A DNA stretch of 64,000 bases from Psychrobacillus mangrovi (GCF_037104765.1 NZ_JBAWSY010000014.1:1-64000); one strand, 5' to 3'. Positions 17,308-26,613 are shown, numbered from the stretch's first letter. The notes: generated from the sequence alone by a model not told the origin. Made by a program: numbers and translations.

Positions 17308-18426
17308 CTATATTTTCTGAAGCTTGCCTGTCGATAAAAACCATTTAATAATGGCCATCAGTAATACAATGCTAATACACAAATATATTAACCCTGCATA
17401 GCTATTTAACGTGACCGGAGCAGCTAAATTCAGGGAGTCTCCATTTAAAACACTTGGAAAGTTAACATAGTTAAATGGGTTAAAAGGTATAAGCTTAATT
17501 AGCCCTGGGAACAAAATAGGAATTACGACAAAGATAATCTGTACAAATATTGTTAAATAAACATTTTTTAAAATTACATTTAAAATCACTGATAATAAAA
17601 TTGCAAAAACTGCCAAACAAATCATATAAACAATGGAAATTGCTATGTATTTGTAAATCGGATAAATCGTTACTTCCCCATTAAAAACGGCTACAGGATA
17701 AGAAGCCTGTCCCAATCCATTAAAATAGATTAGCGGCAAACTACATACAATGAGCTCTATTATAAAAATAAAAACAATGCCTATCGAAGTCATACATTTC
17801 GCTAATACATATTGACTAAAAGCAATAGGATAGCCTTTAATAAGAGAGATATGTCGGAAATCATCGATCATAATGTTAGAAGAATAGATACAGATTAGAA
17901 TAAACCAAAAGGATCCTACTACACTAAATAAAAACGCTAAAAATGGATAAAAGCTTAGTGAGCCAAATGACAAATCTAAATTATGTTCCTTTAAATATTT
18001 GTAATAGGAAGAATCCATTTCATTCTCTATTTTTGATGGCAAATTTCCAGCTATAAGCTCATAATCATCCATTTCAAATGCTTGTTTTCGTAATTCTGTT
18101 AGTACTATTGCTGTCTCTATAAATAATGCTGGTTGTTCTGTCTTTAATGCCATTCTTTGTTTTGGATAAGTGTAATATTGTTTAACGATATTTTTGTATA
18201 TATCACTACCATCACCGTATTCACTAGCATCTACAATTTGAAATTTATTTAAAGCTACCTTGACTGGTAGTGATTCACTTGACTTTTCTTTAATTGGATT
18301 GCCTAACTCTGTTGCATTTGCAAAAACAACCATTCCAATAATACAAAGCGCTACAATTAGACAGGCAAAAATGTTTTTCCTATCCGTTTTTTCTATAATA
18401 AATAGCGTTTTTAAAATGTTTCTCAT
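17308..18426 (-). CDS. ABC-2 type permease
   Basis: This protein of about 372 residues has the same layout as its neighbour: an N-terminal helix (IFACLIVALCIIGMVVFANA), an extracellular region and a C-terminal helix bundle with DFRHISLIKGYPIAFSQYVL. The ISLIKGYPI segment corresponds to PSLLKGFPI in the neighbour, pointing to duplication. I place the start at ATG 18426 behind GGAGGAG rather than the ORF-maximal ATG at 18480. It is first in the exporter operon. Confidence 0.82.
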   Translation of the reverse strand: MRNILKTLFIIEKTDRKNIFACLIVALCIIGMVVFANATELGNPIKEKSSESLPVKVALNKFQIVDASEYGDGSDIYKNIVKQYYTYPKQRMALKTEQPALFIETAIVLTELRKQAFEMDDYELIAGNLPSKIENEMDSSYYKYLKEHNLDLSFGSLSFYPFLAFLFSVVGSFWFILICIYSSNIMIDDFRHISLIKGYPIAFSQYVLAKCMTSIGIVFIFIIELIVCSLPLIYFNGLGQASYPVAVFNGEVTIYPIYKYIAISIVYMICLAVFAILLSVILNVILKNVYLTIFVQIIFVVIPILFPGLIKLIPFNPFNYVNFPSVLNGDSLNLAAPVTLNSYAGLIYLCISIVLLMAIIKWFLSTGKLQKI

Positions 18427-18611
18427 AAGATTCCACTCCTCCAGCAAAAACATGATGAAAATTATTTTCCCATTATTCATTTATATCGTGAATATTTAGT
18501 CTATTTAAATTACATATCGCTTTTTAATTGAATAGAAATTCTTTTTACTTCCATTTATAATCTTTATATACTCATTCCACAAATACCCTGAAAATCCCTT
18601 CTTTAGAATAA

Positions 18612-18651
18612 AAAGTATGCAAAATCAATATAAATTTCGCATACTTTTCAA
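18612..18651. terminator. Hairpin before the EamA gene
   Basis: AAAAGTATGC (18613-18622) pairs with GCATACTTTT (18641-18650). A related hairpin with the same AAAAAGTATGCAAA start lies at 20515-20548. Confidence 0.55.
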
Positions 18652-18773
18652 CAGAGAAAATACTTAGGCAATAATCATTAATTTACATACTTCTTATTGG
18701 GTAGGTGCGACCAATTTTAAGCTTATTTATGATATGATAATATGATTGTGTCTTGGCTCTAGGAGGTCTCATT

Positions 18774-19670
18774 TTGAAATTAAATAAAGGTATTTTATTT
18801 ATATTATTAGGTGCATCATTTTTTGGCTTCACACCGATATTTGCTAAAATGGGATTTAGCTACGGCTACTCACTTGGCCAAATTAATATCGTTCAAATGA
18901 CGATTTCCTTTATATTATTATGGTCTTTTACGCTATTGAAGCGCTCTAGTTTCAAAGGACTTAATAAGAATAAAGTTCTTCAAATAATGATTACCGGTTG
19001 TTTTATCGGGTTAACAAGTATTTTTTATTATGGTTCGATGCAATATCTGCCGGCTTCATTGGCCATCATTTTAATATTCCAATTCGTTTGGATTGGGATT
19101 ATTTTAGAATGGATTTTCAGTAAAATAAAACCTGCTCCTATTACAATATTATCCATTATTTTAATCCTAGTAGGGGTATTTTTTGCTTCAAATGTTTTAA
19201 ATGGAGACATACAAGGTCTTCCTTTAAAAGGTTTCATTTTTGGGATTTTATCCGCATTCACTTATGCCGGATTTATCTTTTTCAGTGGAAAGGTCGCTGT
19301 CGATGTGGATCCATGGACTCGGAGCTCTTTGATGGTAACAGGATCAACCATTTTAGTGTTTGTCCTATTCATGCATGATATCCCATCTGTACTTCCTTTG
19401 GAGAAAAACCTGTTAACTACAGCCGTCGGAGTTTCGTTATTTGGAGCAGTCCTACCACCATTATTTTTCGCGGTTGGTGCACCTTTAGTTTCGGGAGGAA
19501 TCGCAAATATATTAACATCCATTGAATTACCTATCGCAATCCTATCAGCTAGCATCATTTTGTCAGAAACGGTAACGCCGCTTCAGTGGTTAGGAACAGC
19601 TATTATTCTCGTAGCTATCGTATTTAATGAACTCGGTACTAACCTTTTCCGAATTAGAAAGCATTATTAA
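18774..19670 (+). CDS. EamA/DMT-superfamily permease
   Basis: About 298 residues with ten hydrophobic segments in two EamA repeats (ILLGASFFGFTPIFAKMGF early, ILSAFTYAGFIFFSGK midway), ending with PLQWLGTAIILVAIVFNE. Drug/metabolite transporters of this type export metabolites; the substrate is unknown. AGGAGG followed by seven bases points to TTG 18774 as the start; upstream in-frame codons overlap the ribosome binding site. Confidence 0.87.
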   Translation: MKLNKGILFILLGASFFGFTPIFAKMGFSYGYSLGQINIVQMTISFILLWSFTLLKRSSFKGLNKNKVLQIMITGCFIGLTSIFYYGSMQYLPASLAIILIFQFVWIGIILEWIFSKIKPAPITILSIILILVGVFFASNVLNGDIQGLPLKGFIFGILSAFTYAGFIFFSGKVAVDVDPWTRSSLMVTGSTILVFVLFMHDIPSVLPLEKNLLTTAVGVSLFGAVLPPLFFAVGAPLVSGGIANILTSIELPIAILSASIILSETVTPLQWLGTAIILVAIVFNELGTNLFRIRKHY

Positions 19671-19739
19671 GGTTCAAAACGAGCGTTTGCATAATTCAAG
19701 GGTGAAATCAATGGCGTTCCGAACATAAAAAATCATAAT

Positions 19740-19778
19740 AAAAAGTGGGGAACCCGTTCGCGATTTCCCCACTTTTTT
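19740..19778. terminator. Bidirectional terminator
   Basis: AAAAGTGGGGAA pairs with TTCCCCACTTTT, flanked by A-run and T-run. It serves the EamA gene and the convergent LURP-one-like gene. Confidence 0.8.
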
Positions 19779-19855
19779 GATGTTATTTCATCTGTTATTA
19801 ATAATTTTATTTTCTAAAGAAACCCCGTCGGCAATTTATATTGTACGTCCCTACG

Positions 19856-20353
19856 TTAAATCGTCGATGCTGAGGAAGCAGCTGCTTGGTCAGCCTTCAC
19901 ACAATCAATTGCGACAACGAACGCAATAATGATGGCCTCCATCTCTTCATTCAATATTTGAACCTTATAACTATCGCCCCAAGTGAACCACTCCTTGCTC
20001 ACTTTACCTATGACTACACCATGTTGTAAGACCTGAAAATCCATATCCCACCAGTTACCATGTACCTCAATGTCTGCTGCATCAATCGTATAGCGTGCTT
20101 TAAAGAAAGAAAACTCCTTCTTAATCGTTAACACCTCTCGACCATTCACCTCAACAAAAAACTTCGGTAAAAAGCTGAACACCTTTTTCGTAATAAGCGC
20201 GACTTCATCTCTTGTTGTATTCATAATGGAGAAAGTCTTTGGAATTTGCATAAAACTGCCCTCCACGTAATAAACATCCTTCTCCTGCTGATCCTTTACC
20301 GTAAATTTTCCACTTAGACTGAATACCTTCTGCTTTATATAAAGTTGCTTCAT
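19856..20353 (-). CDS. LURP-one-related/scramblase-like protein (YxjI-like)
   Basis: This 165-residue soluble protein opens MKQLYIKQKVFSLSGKFTVK and continues VYYVEGSFMQIPKTFSIMN and VLTIKKEFSFFKARYTI. It is a Tubby-like beta-barrel of the LURP-one/YxjI family. These proteins are of unknown function in bacilli. ATG 20353 has AAGGAGG four to five bases upstream and is the clear start. It is the last gene left of the att-like chain. Confidence 0.85.
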   Translation of the reverse strand: MKQLYIKQKVFSLSGKFTVKDQQEKDVYYVEGSFMQIPKTFSIMNTTRDEVALITKKVFSFLPKFFVEVNGREVLTIKKEFSFFKARYTIDAADIEVHGNWWDMDFQVLQHGVVIGKVSKEWFTWGDSYKVQILNEEMEAIIIAFVVAIDCVKADQAAASSASTI

Positions 20354-20514
20354 ACTACGCCTCCTTCGATATAGCATATTATTTAAGCGCTATTTCATCA
20401 TAGATATTAATATTGATGATAGTAAGTAATAGAAGTGTATTTTTTGTATTTTGTTTAATAAAAAATATATTCATTATATATATTCAACCTATTATATCGA
20501 AATACCTTCTTAGC

Positions 20515-20548
20515 AAAAAAGTATGCAAATAAAGAATTTTGCATACCT
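20515..20548. other. Hairpin next to the leftmost att-like site
   Basis: GTATGCAAA (20521-20529) pairs with TTTGCATAC (20538-20546), preceded by an A-run. It probably terminates the MerR/membrane-protein transcript from the right. Confidence 0.5.
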
Positions 20549-20582
20549 TGCTAATCTATTCAACACATAAAAAACGCCTTTA

Positions 20583-20600
20583 TTTATTATACGGTTCTTC
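20583..20600 (+). repeat. att-like site 1 (leftmost), 14/18 match to rlmH end
   Basis: TTTATTATACGGTTCTTC matches the plus-strand rlmH 3' end (36923-36940) at 14 of 18 positions in the same orientation, and is followed by GTAA as at two other sites. It is the most diverged from the 24-base group (15/24 to site 2). It lies in an intergenic gap and is interpreted as the oldest or distal junction of the island. Confidence 0.45.
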
Positions 20601-20681
20601 GTAAATCTAAATTAATATGGCTTGGTGATGGGAATATGCTCTAATAACTCCTCCGAGGTTTGCCTCATTTAAGTAGAACCT

Positions 20682-21071
20682 TTAGCCTTTATTTTTTTCT
20701 AATAGCTTCTCCATTTTATAATCAGCTTGTAGCAATACTTGTTTTATTTGTTTAATCTGATTTTCTTTTTGTACCATCTGCTCATATTTATTTTGGAATA
20801 TTACTTTTATTCGAAGAAGATTTTGGACTTCTTCTTTTGTTAGTTTTTTATTTTGATCGGTATTTTGCGACCACTCAAAAAGCATTTTGATTTCTTGAAG
20901 TGAAAATCCAGTTTGTTTTAGTTTAAGTATTGTTTCAATTATATCGATGTCTTGCTTCTTATACTCACGGTGCTTGTTTTTAATTTCTGGATGCAATAAA
21001 TCCATTTTTTCATAATAACGGATAGTATCTTTACTAAGACCTGTGCATACTGCAAATTCGCCGATTTTCAT
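20682..21071 (-). CDS. MerR family transcriptional regulator
   Basis: The N-terminal MerR winged helix reads MKIGEFAVCTGLSKDTIRYY, then EYKKQDIDIIETILKLKQTG, with a long C-terminal coiled coil from about residue 75. It has no metal-binding cysteines beyond Cys9, so it is a MerR-like drug or stress sensor rather than a metal regulator. It lies 12 bp after the small membrane protein gene on the same strand, forming a two-gene module between att-like sites 1 and 2. Confidence 0.87.
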   Translation of the reverse strand: MKIGEFAVCTGLSKDTIRYYEKMDLLHPEIKNKHREYKKQDIDIIETILKLKQTGFSLQEIKMLFEWSQNTDQNKKLTKEEVQNLLRIKVIFQNKYEQMVQKENQIKQIKQVLLQADYKMEKLLEKNKG

Positions 21072-21083
21072 GTTTATCTCCTA

Positions 21084-21401
21084 CTATTTTATAAATTTAT
21101 AAACCAATAAGACAATTATACAATGGAAAGTGAAACGGATGATATGATGGCTATAAGTAAGGCGTCTATTTGTTAGCATCCCTTCTGCAACTGCTAATAT
21201 ATGAAACAGGACAAATGCAATTATTAGCAATATAAACATCCAGTCTTTGTTTGGTATAAATAATATTACGAGAATGCTGATTGATACGATGATAAATAAA
21301 AATGTTTGTACTCGAAACCCAACTTCTTTCCATTGCTTCATGCCTGCCATTCCTGTTAATACCGCATATAACCCGATCAATATATATATAATAATAACCA
21401 T
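21084..21401 (-). CDS. Small four-helix membrane protein
   Basis: About 105 residues with four hydrophobic segments (IIIYILIGLYAVLTGMAGM, TFLFIIVSISILVILFI, WMFILLIIAFVLFHILAV, FTFHCIIVLLVYKF). I do not recognise the family. The start at ATG 21401 follows GGAGTGAT; the ATG at 21455 would add 18 hydrophilic residues. It is co-transcribed with the MerR gene and may be its regulated partner. Confidence 0.7.
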   Translation of the reverse strand: MVIIIYILIGLYAVLTGMAGMKQWKEVGFRVQTFLFIIVSISILVILFIPNKDWMFILLIIAFVLFHILAVAEGMLTNRRLTYSHHIIRFTFHCIIVLLVYKFIK

Positions 21402-21524
21402 TACATCACTCCATTCTTTTATTACATTCACTTTAAAAGATGGAGCTAACTCCATGTCAACAAATAAAAAACAGCCTACTTTAATTCATAGACTGTTTCA
21501 AATTGGACATAAAAACGGCACTTA

Positions 21525-21542
21525 CTTATGAAAAGGCTCACC
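21525..21542 (+). repeat. att-like site 2
   Basis: CTTATGAAAAGGCTCACC followed by GTAACG. It shares TTACTTATG (21522-21530) exactly with the rlmH stop-codon region (36920-36928) and matches site 4 at 20 of 24 positions in direct orientation. It lies in the gap between the membrane-protein gene and the beta-helix gene. Confidence 0.65.
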
Positions 21543-21651
21543 GTAACGATTTAAGGTTAGCAAATAAATTTTAGTAGCATAATTATTACAATCTTTATGT
21601 ACATCTATATAGCTAATTCAATAAGTAAAAACAATCTTATCATTAAATGGC

Positions 21652-21691
21652 AAAAAAAATCACCCTATGCTATGACAGCAATAGGGTGATT
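21652..21691 (-). terminator. Hairpin with T-run between modules
   Basis: AATCACCCTAT pairs with ATAGGGTGATT and is followed on the minus strand by eight T. No obvious gene is served apart from read-through from the beta-helix gene. Confidence 0.6.
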
Positions 21692-21771
21692 GACCGCTCT
21701 TCAACAATCTAAAATAATTAAGTTTTGTACTAATAGTAATCAGTATATAAACAATAAATAGCTTTAAGCGA

Positions 21772-21803
21772 AACCCAGCCCTCTTTTTGATGAAGGCTGG
21801 GTT
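21772..21803 (-). terminator. Terminator after the beta-helix lipoprotein gene
   Basis: AACCCAGCC pairs with GGCTGGGTT, 31 bases beyond the stop codon at 21834. Confidence 0.65.
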
Positions 21804-21833
21804 AATTATAGAAGCTAAAATAAGAATTACTAG

Positions 21834-23387
21834 TTACTCAACTTTCACACCGTTGATTCCGTCGGCCACCCTCTGCTTGGCTCCGTCGATGTCGTCGACG
21901 ACATTTTCCACCAAGCTGAGGTCCTCCCCTGCATCAATCCTGATGCCGTTGGCGGCCTGTCGAATAACGTTGGACTCTATCTTGATACCTGAGGGGATTC
22001 CTATGCCCCGTCCGTCAGCACCCCGGTCCTTACTGAGCCGGATTGCCCAGAACCCGTCAGTCCCTCCAGTGATATGGTTACCGCGCAACTCTGTGCCCGG
22101 CGCATTGCGGACCTCGATACCGACCTTCGAATCCTCCGCGGCAGTGATCCTGTTGTCCTCGATGAGGGTGTCAGGAGTTCCCAGGATGACGAGGACTCCC
22201 TGACGGTTTCCAATCAGGTCGTTGGAGTGCACCCAGTTTCCATGTCCTGATGCGTCGTGCTTGTTCTTGGACCCGCCGGAATTGCCCAGCGCGATGCCCG
22301 CCCGCTGTCCGCCGATGACTGTGTTCTCCCTAACCTCGTTCAGGTATTCACCCTCGCCGTGCAGGTCAATTGCGTCGAGGTGGCTTCCGACGATGATGTT
22401 GTCCGCCACGAGATTGTTGTGCGTGGGGAACTGCAGCAGAATGGCGTGCCGCAGATGCCTACCATCGAAGGTATTGCCAATGACGACGTTGTGCCGGGAA
22501 TCGTTGGCGGCATCCGGGTCGCGTTGGTCCGCTGAGCCCTCAATAGCGATGCCGTAGCCCTGTCCGCCGGGACCGACAGCAGTTGCCTCACTGATGTAGT
22601 TTCCAGAGAGAGTAACTTCACGGCTGGCCTTGACGGAGATGGCGTGGCGCTCGAACCTGCGGATACCTAGGTTCTCCACCAGGACCTGGGAGCTTGCCTG
22701 CCCTTCGTGGGCTCCAAGGTAGATCCCGTACATCGGGCCGCCACTCGCATCGCCATTGTCGGGGTCGTCGCCGAGTGAACCCTCATGATGGGAGGTGATA
22801 GTGAAATCAGCGACGATGACGTCGTGGACACCTGAGCCGCGGATCACCCGGCTGTCATCCTCGCCGTCGAGGGAGGTTAGCAGCACGGTGCTCTCCTGGC
22901 CCTCGCCTCGCAGGTCCACGCCGCTGCGCAACACGATGTTGGCTGACTTGTCAGCCGGATCAGTGGAGCGCAAGTCATACGTGCCTGCCGGCATCAAGAT
23001 CTCGTCACCTGGCTCGGCCGCTTCCAGGGCCTCCCGGATGGCTGCTGCATCGTCGTATGAGTCCGGAACCGGATCTGCCCCGAAGTCAGTGATGTCAAGG
23101 GTCTTGCCGGTGGCTGGACCCGGAGTTGGCACCTCGATCGGTTCGCCGGACCGGTCTACCAAGCCGGGGAACCCCCAGTCGCCATGCTCGAGCGGTACTG
23201 GTTCCACGGCGCCCTCTTTCTTAACCGGACCTTCGGATTCCTCTACAGCATCCTCGCTCTCGACAGACTCCTCGGATTTATCGACGATGCATGCGGTCAA
23301 GAGAAGCACAAGGCTTAGGGCCATCCACCACAAATGCGACGAACCTTGCCGGCTGTTCCGAACAAATTCCTTCATCAGACTTCTCAC
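21834..23387 (-). CDS. GC-rich right-handed beta-helix lipoprotein
   Basis: About 517 residues. A lipoprotein signal ends SLVLLLTAC; an acidic linker follows, then a pectate-lyase-like/NosD-type beta-helix opening LDITDFGADPVPDSYDDAAA and PGDEILMPAGTYDL, with many N-rich rungs such as GNTFDGRHLRHAI and GNHITGG. Family members are polysaccharide lyases, epimerases or hydrolases; the activity is not identifiable. The gene is strikingly GC-rich (35 of 60 in 22021-22080) against an AT-rich chromosome, with actinobacterial-like codon use. The start is GTG 23387 or ATG 23375. All long frames on the opposite strand are shadows. Confidence 0.82.
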   Translation of the reverse strand: MRSLMKEFVRNSRQGSSHLWWMALSLVLLLTACIVDKSEESVESEDAVEESEGPVKKEGAVEPVPLEHGDWGFPGLVDRSGEPIEVPTPGPATGKTLDITDFGADPVPDSYDDAAAIREALEAAEPGDEILMPAGTYDLRSTDPADKSANIVLRSGVDLRGEGQESTVLLTSLDGEDDSRVIRGSGVHDVIVADFTITSHHEGSLGDDPDNGDASGGPMYGIYLGAHEGQASSQVLVENLGIRRFERHAISVKASREVTLSGNYISEATAVGPGGQGYGIAIEGSADQRDPDAANDSRHNVVIGNTFDGRHLRHAILLQFPTHNNLVADNIIVGSHLDAIDLHGEGEYLNEVRENTVIGGQRAGIALGNSGGSKNKHDASGHGNWVHSNDLIGNRQGVLVILGTPDTLIEDNRITAAEDSKVGIEVRNAPGTELRGNHITGGTDGFWAIRLSKDRGADGRGIGIPSGIKIESNVIRQAANGIRIDAGEDLSLVENVVDDIDGAKQRVADGINGVKVE

Positions 23388-23433
23388 ATCCTTCCTTGTC
23401 TCTTTTCGTCCCTTTCGTCGCCCATGGAGGCGT

Positions 23434-23488
23434 TGAAAAAAGCAATGAGCCCGCTGGCCTCGGCTTGATTAGCCGAGCCCGCGGGCTC
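23434..23488 (-). terminator. Strong GC-rich terminator after the GH3 gene
   Basis: The arms 23447-23465 and 23471-23488 (AGCCGAG and CTCGGCT, then GAGCCCGC and GCGGGCTC, with a small bulge) are followed on the minus strand by GCTTTTTTC. This separates the GH3 gene from the downstream beta-helix gene. Confidence 0.8.
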
Positions 23489-23550
23489 ACTATATTCGGA
23501 TGCCTGACTCCCCTACCGAGTCGCCGAGGTCATCCCATGCGCGCAGGGAC

Positions 23551-25974
23551 TTACTTACGTGAGTTCCCTTTGCCCTTGCCTTTGTTATCGTCCTTGCTTT
23601 GTTTGAAGTTCATTGGAACATCTTTTTCTAACGGAGTATCTGCAGAAGAACCACCGACATGTACGCGGTATTTTCCATCTGCAGTTGCCCACTCCCCGTC
23701 AGCCCAGTTTGCAAGATTATCCGGTTCTTCCGGAACGAAATAAGAGAACGGGTGGTTAGAGTCTGCATGGTTAATACGTACAGTCACACGCTCGCTCTCA
23801 CCAGGCTCAAGGTCAACCTTCTCGAAGTTGACAAGACGTTTTGTAGGTTGTCCTGCCTCATCCGGAAGTGTTAGGTAGACCTGTGCCGCTTCTTTACCGG
23901 CAACGTCACCAGTGTTCGTGATTGTGAAGGATACGTCAATACCTTTCACCGAGCCTTTATCTTGGACCTTCTTCACTTTAAGTTTGTCATATTCGAAAGT
24001 CGTGTACGATAGGCCGTATCCGAATGGGAAGACTGGCTTCACGTTGTTTGCTTCGTACCAGCGGTAACCCATCTCAAGACCTTCAGTGTATTGAGCGATT
24101 AGCTGATCGGACTTACCATCACCGTAAGGGCCTGGGCCACCTACTTTACCTGTATCTTGTCGAGTTCCAGGGTACTGTTCTTCAGTCGCGAATGCTGCTT
24201 CACGCTCAGTAGCGCCAAACGTCATTGGCAGCTTACCGGATGGATTAACCTTACCGTAGAGTAGGTTAGCGACGGCATTGCCATCCTCCATACCAGGGTA
24301 CCACGCTTGAAGAACTGCAGGTACCTTATCCAACCATGGCATAATTGACGTACCAGAAGTTTTCAGTACCATAACAGTATTCTCTGGATTAGCTTCCATA
24401 ACTGCGTCAATCACTGGCTCCTGTTCAGCCAAGCCCGATTTGAGGTTCAAGGCTGGGAATCCGAGGGTTTCACGGTCCACTGTCTCATGCGGGTTGTCGC
24501 CGACCATGAGAAGCACGACATCAGACTCTGCCGCTAACTTGGCAGCAGCTTTCGGGTCACTGCCATTGTTGTACGTCACTTTCGTGTCGTAGCCCAATTC
24601 CTTAATAACATTCTCTAAGCCTTCTTGTGGTGTGACCGTATATGGAGTCACTACATAATCATTATCGTCACGAACAGAACGTGGGGACATCTTTGCCGCT
24701 CCAGCGAACGTTTCAATGCCGATCAACGCGATTGACTTTGGCTCGCCGTCCAGTGGCAAGAAGCCGTTGTCGTTCTTCAATAGCACGGAGCCTTCCTCTG
24801 CCATCTTACGTGCGCTAGCGCCGTTAGCCATCGGATCGACGATTTCCGGCATAAATTTGTCGTAAGGCTCGTCCATGTGGCCGAACTCGATCATCTTGAT
24901 GTAACGTGGACGAAGTAGATTATCGATGTCGTCCTCAGTTACTGCTCCTGAGTCAAGAGCTTCTTGGATCTTCTCTTGTGTGTAATACTGTGGTGTCCAG
25001 TCAAGCTCGACATTCAAGCCCGCCTTGATAGCTTTAACCGTGTCGTGGATCGCACGACGGTCACTCATAACATAACCGTCAAAGCCCCAGTTTTTCCGAA
25101 GAGCATCTTGTAGAAGTTCAGAACTGTCACATGCATAAGTACCGTTAACATCCGGGAATGAACACATCACAGAAGCTGGGTCAGCATCTCTGACGTTCAT
25201 CTCGAATGGCAACATGTACAATTCGTTCATAGCTTGTGAAGGAACTTGGACACCCATCGTCCAACGCTCAGTTTCCTGTTCGTTTCCAGCCATATGTTTA
25301 AGTTGTACCTGGACTCCTTGATCCTGGATACCCTTTGTTTGCTCGATTGCAAGGATACCTGTCAAATAAGGGTCCTCACTGAAGTACTCATAGTTCCGGC
25401 CACCGTAAGGGTGACGAATGAGGTTCATACCAGGTCCGAGGAACACGTGATGCGCGAAAGCTCGTGTCTCCTCACCAAGGATTCGGCCTGCCTCATAGTT
25501 TAGCTCGCGGTCGAATGTCGCAGCCAAACCTGGGGTAGACGGAAGACCAGTCGCTTGTGGGTCATTGTGACACGATCCACCCTTAACACCCGTTCCACCG
25601 TTGGTCATACGTACTGTTGGGATACCTAGTTCCTCAATCCCTTTGATTTGCCGACCTGTGTCTTGAAACTCACACCCAGGAAGGGTACCTTGTGGCGCGA
25701 ATTCGCCGTTCATATACTTACTAGTTCCGCCTCTTTTGATGACAACCGGCTCACCTTTGTCATTCTCATTGAAGCGCGAGATAGCAATTTGCTGGATCTT
25801 CTGTTCCAGCGTCATCTCATCGAGAAGCAACTCGGTGCGTTCTTCTGCAGACAGCTTAGTGTTCATCCAGGGTTTTGCCCCTTCCGTTCCAACAGCCATC
25901 GTATTAGCAGGAATTACTAATGTAGACAGAAACATTATTGCTGTCATTAAAATTAAATTAATGCGTTTTTTCAA
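23551..25974 (-). CDS. Secreted GH3 glycosidase (beta-glucosidase-like)
   Basis: 807 residues with signal peptide MKKRINLILMTAIMFLSTLV. The GH3 N-domain has GYVMSDRRAIHDTVKAIKAG, with the nucleophile Asp in MSDR. The C-domain has SVLLKNDNGFLPLDG, and a fibronectin-III-like domain begins near DVSFTITNTGDVAGKEAAQV, ending in a Lys/Gly/Asn-rich tail (NKGKGKGNSRK). Domain order and length are normal for exported GH3 enzymes acting on beta-linked oligosaccharides. Its base composition is more GC-rich than the chromosome though less so than its neighbour. It lies upstream of the beta-helix gene with a terminator between, suggesting joint acquisition. Confidence 0.9.
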   Translation of the reverse strand: MKKRINLILMTAIMFLSTLVIPANTMAVGTEGAKPWMNTKLSAEERTELLLDEMTLEQKIQQIAISRFNENDKGEPVVIKRGGTSKYMNGEFAPQGTLPGCEFQDTGRQIKGIEELGIPTVRMTNGGTGVKGGSCHNDPQATGLPSTPGLAATFDRELNYEAGRILGEETRAFAHHVFLGPGMNLIRHPYGGRNYEYFSEDPYLTGILAIEQTKGIQDQGVQVQLKHMAGNEQETERWTMGVQVPSQAMNELYMLPFEMNVRDADPASVMCSFPDVNGTYACDSSELLQDALRKNWGFDGYVMSDRRAIHDTVKAIKAGLNVELDWTPQYYTQEKIQEALDSGAVTEDDIDNLLRPRYIKMIEFGHMDEPYDKFMPEIVDPMANGASARKMAEEGSVLLKNDNGFLPLDGEPKSIALIGIETFAGAAKMSPRSVRDDNDYVVTPYTVTPQEGLENVIKELGYDTKVTYNNGSDPKAAAKLAAESDVVLLMVGDNPHETVDRETLGFPALNLKSGLAEQEPVIDAVMEANPENTVMVLKTSGTSIMPWLDKVPAVLQAWYPGMEDGNAVANLLYGKVNPSGKLPMTFGATEREAAFATEEQYPGTRQDTGKVGGPGPYGDGKSDQLIAQYTEGLEMGYRWYEANNVKPVFPFGYGLSYTTFEYDKLKVKKVQDKGSVKGIDVSFTITNTGDVAGKEAAQVYLTLPDEAGQPTKRLVNFEKVDLEPGESERVTVRINHADSNHPFSYFVPEEPDNLANWADGEWATADGKYRVHVGGSSADTPLEKDVPMNFKQSKDDNKGKGKGNSRK

Positions 25975-26325
25975 CTGAATCTCTCTCCCTTATGTATTCT
26001 TAAAATTATATTAGTATAGCGAATTGCTATCTCTAAGTGTCTTAGTATAGAGAAAAATTATTACGCCCGTATGAATAAAAAATTACAAAACAGTAACAAA
26101 AAGCATTAAAAAAGTAATGCTCCTAAAGTCTCCTATGTTTTCAAACACTTATAAATCAGCGTTTTCACCAAATGCAAAATCAAATTTATTCCAAATAAAT
26201 TAAAATAAGATGGCAGAACTTCCATATATTAATAAAGTTATTATTATAATAATATTTAGGAATTAAAGGTGACATATAATGAAGGAAATCTGTTTGATCC
26301 TTATTTCATGTACGTAAGGTAAAAG
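25975..26325. other. Gene-free AT-rich stretch upstream of the GH3 gene
   Basis: It should hold the GH3 promoter on the minus strand. A small hairpin, GCATTA/TAATGC, lies near 26102-26120. No gene is supportable. Confidence 0.4.
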
Positions 26326-26531
26326 GCTGTTGCTCAATATCAAAGAGAAGAACTTACTGAAACGTAAAAATAATGGGAATGACTCAGAGGGCTATAGAAG
26401 GAAAATTTAATGGTGATCGAGTACTGGGGTATCAAAGTCAAAATAAAGAGCTAATAATATGGTTACTAACAACTCCCCAATTATACTTTGAGGATTATAT
26501 TTTAAAGAAAACCGCTAACTATTTGTGGTAA
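26326..26531 (+). pseudogene. Fragment of a large serine recombinase
   Basis: Codons from 26326 read AVAQYQREELTE, then after a frame change near 26362 read KIMGMTQRAIEGKFNG and DRVLGYQSQNKEL to 26453. This aligns with residues 126-166 of the intact recombinase at 35389 (FAELERNQIVENVKMGMNQR, then AREGKWNG and LLGYKSKDKKL). The catalytic domain and the rest of the C-terminal domain are gone; a short open tail runs to a stop at 26529. The fragment abuts att-like site 3 in the same orientation as the intact gene abuts rlmH. Confidence 0.78.
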
Positions 26532-26539
26532 AGTTCACC
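26522..26539 (+). repeat. att-like site 3
   Basis: TTTGTGGTAAAGTTCACC followed by GTAATG. It matches the rlmH end at 13 of 18 and site 4 at 19 of 24 positions, in direct orientation. It lies at the 3' end of the recombinase fragment and before the terminator of the phosphatase gene. Confidence 0.65.
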
Positions 26540-26613
26540 GTAATGTGCCTAAATTACGTATTACATATAGGGCAAATACTTTTTGTTCCCATATTTACCG
26601 TTCGCAATGATGA

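Noticed and set aside
21787..23743. Several long plus-strand frames over the beta-helix gene
   Set aside because: They are antisense shadows caused by high GC content; the minus-strand frame has a lipoprotein signal and a recognisable beta-helix.
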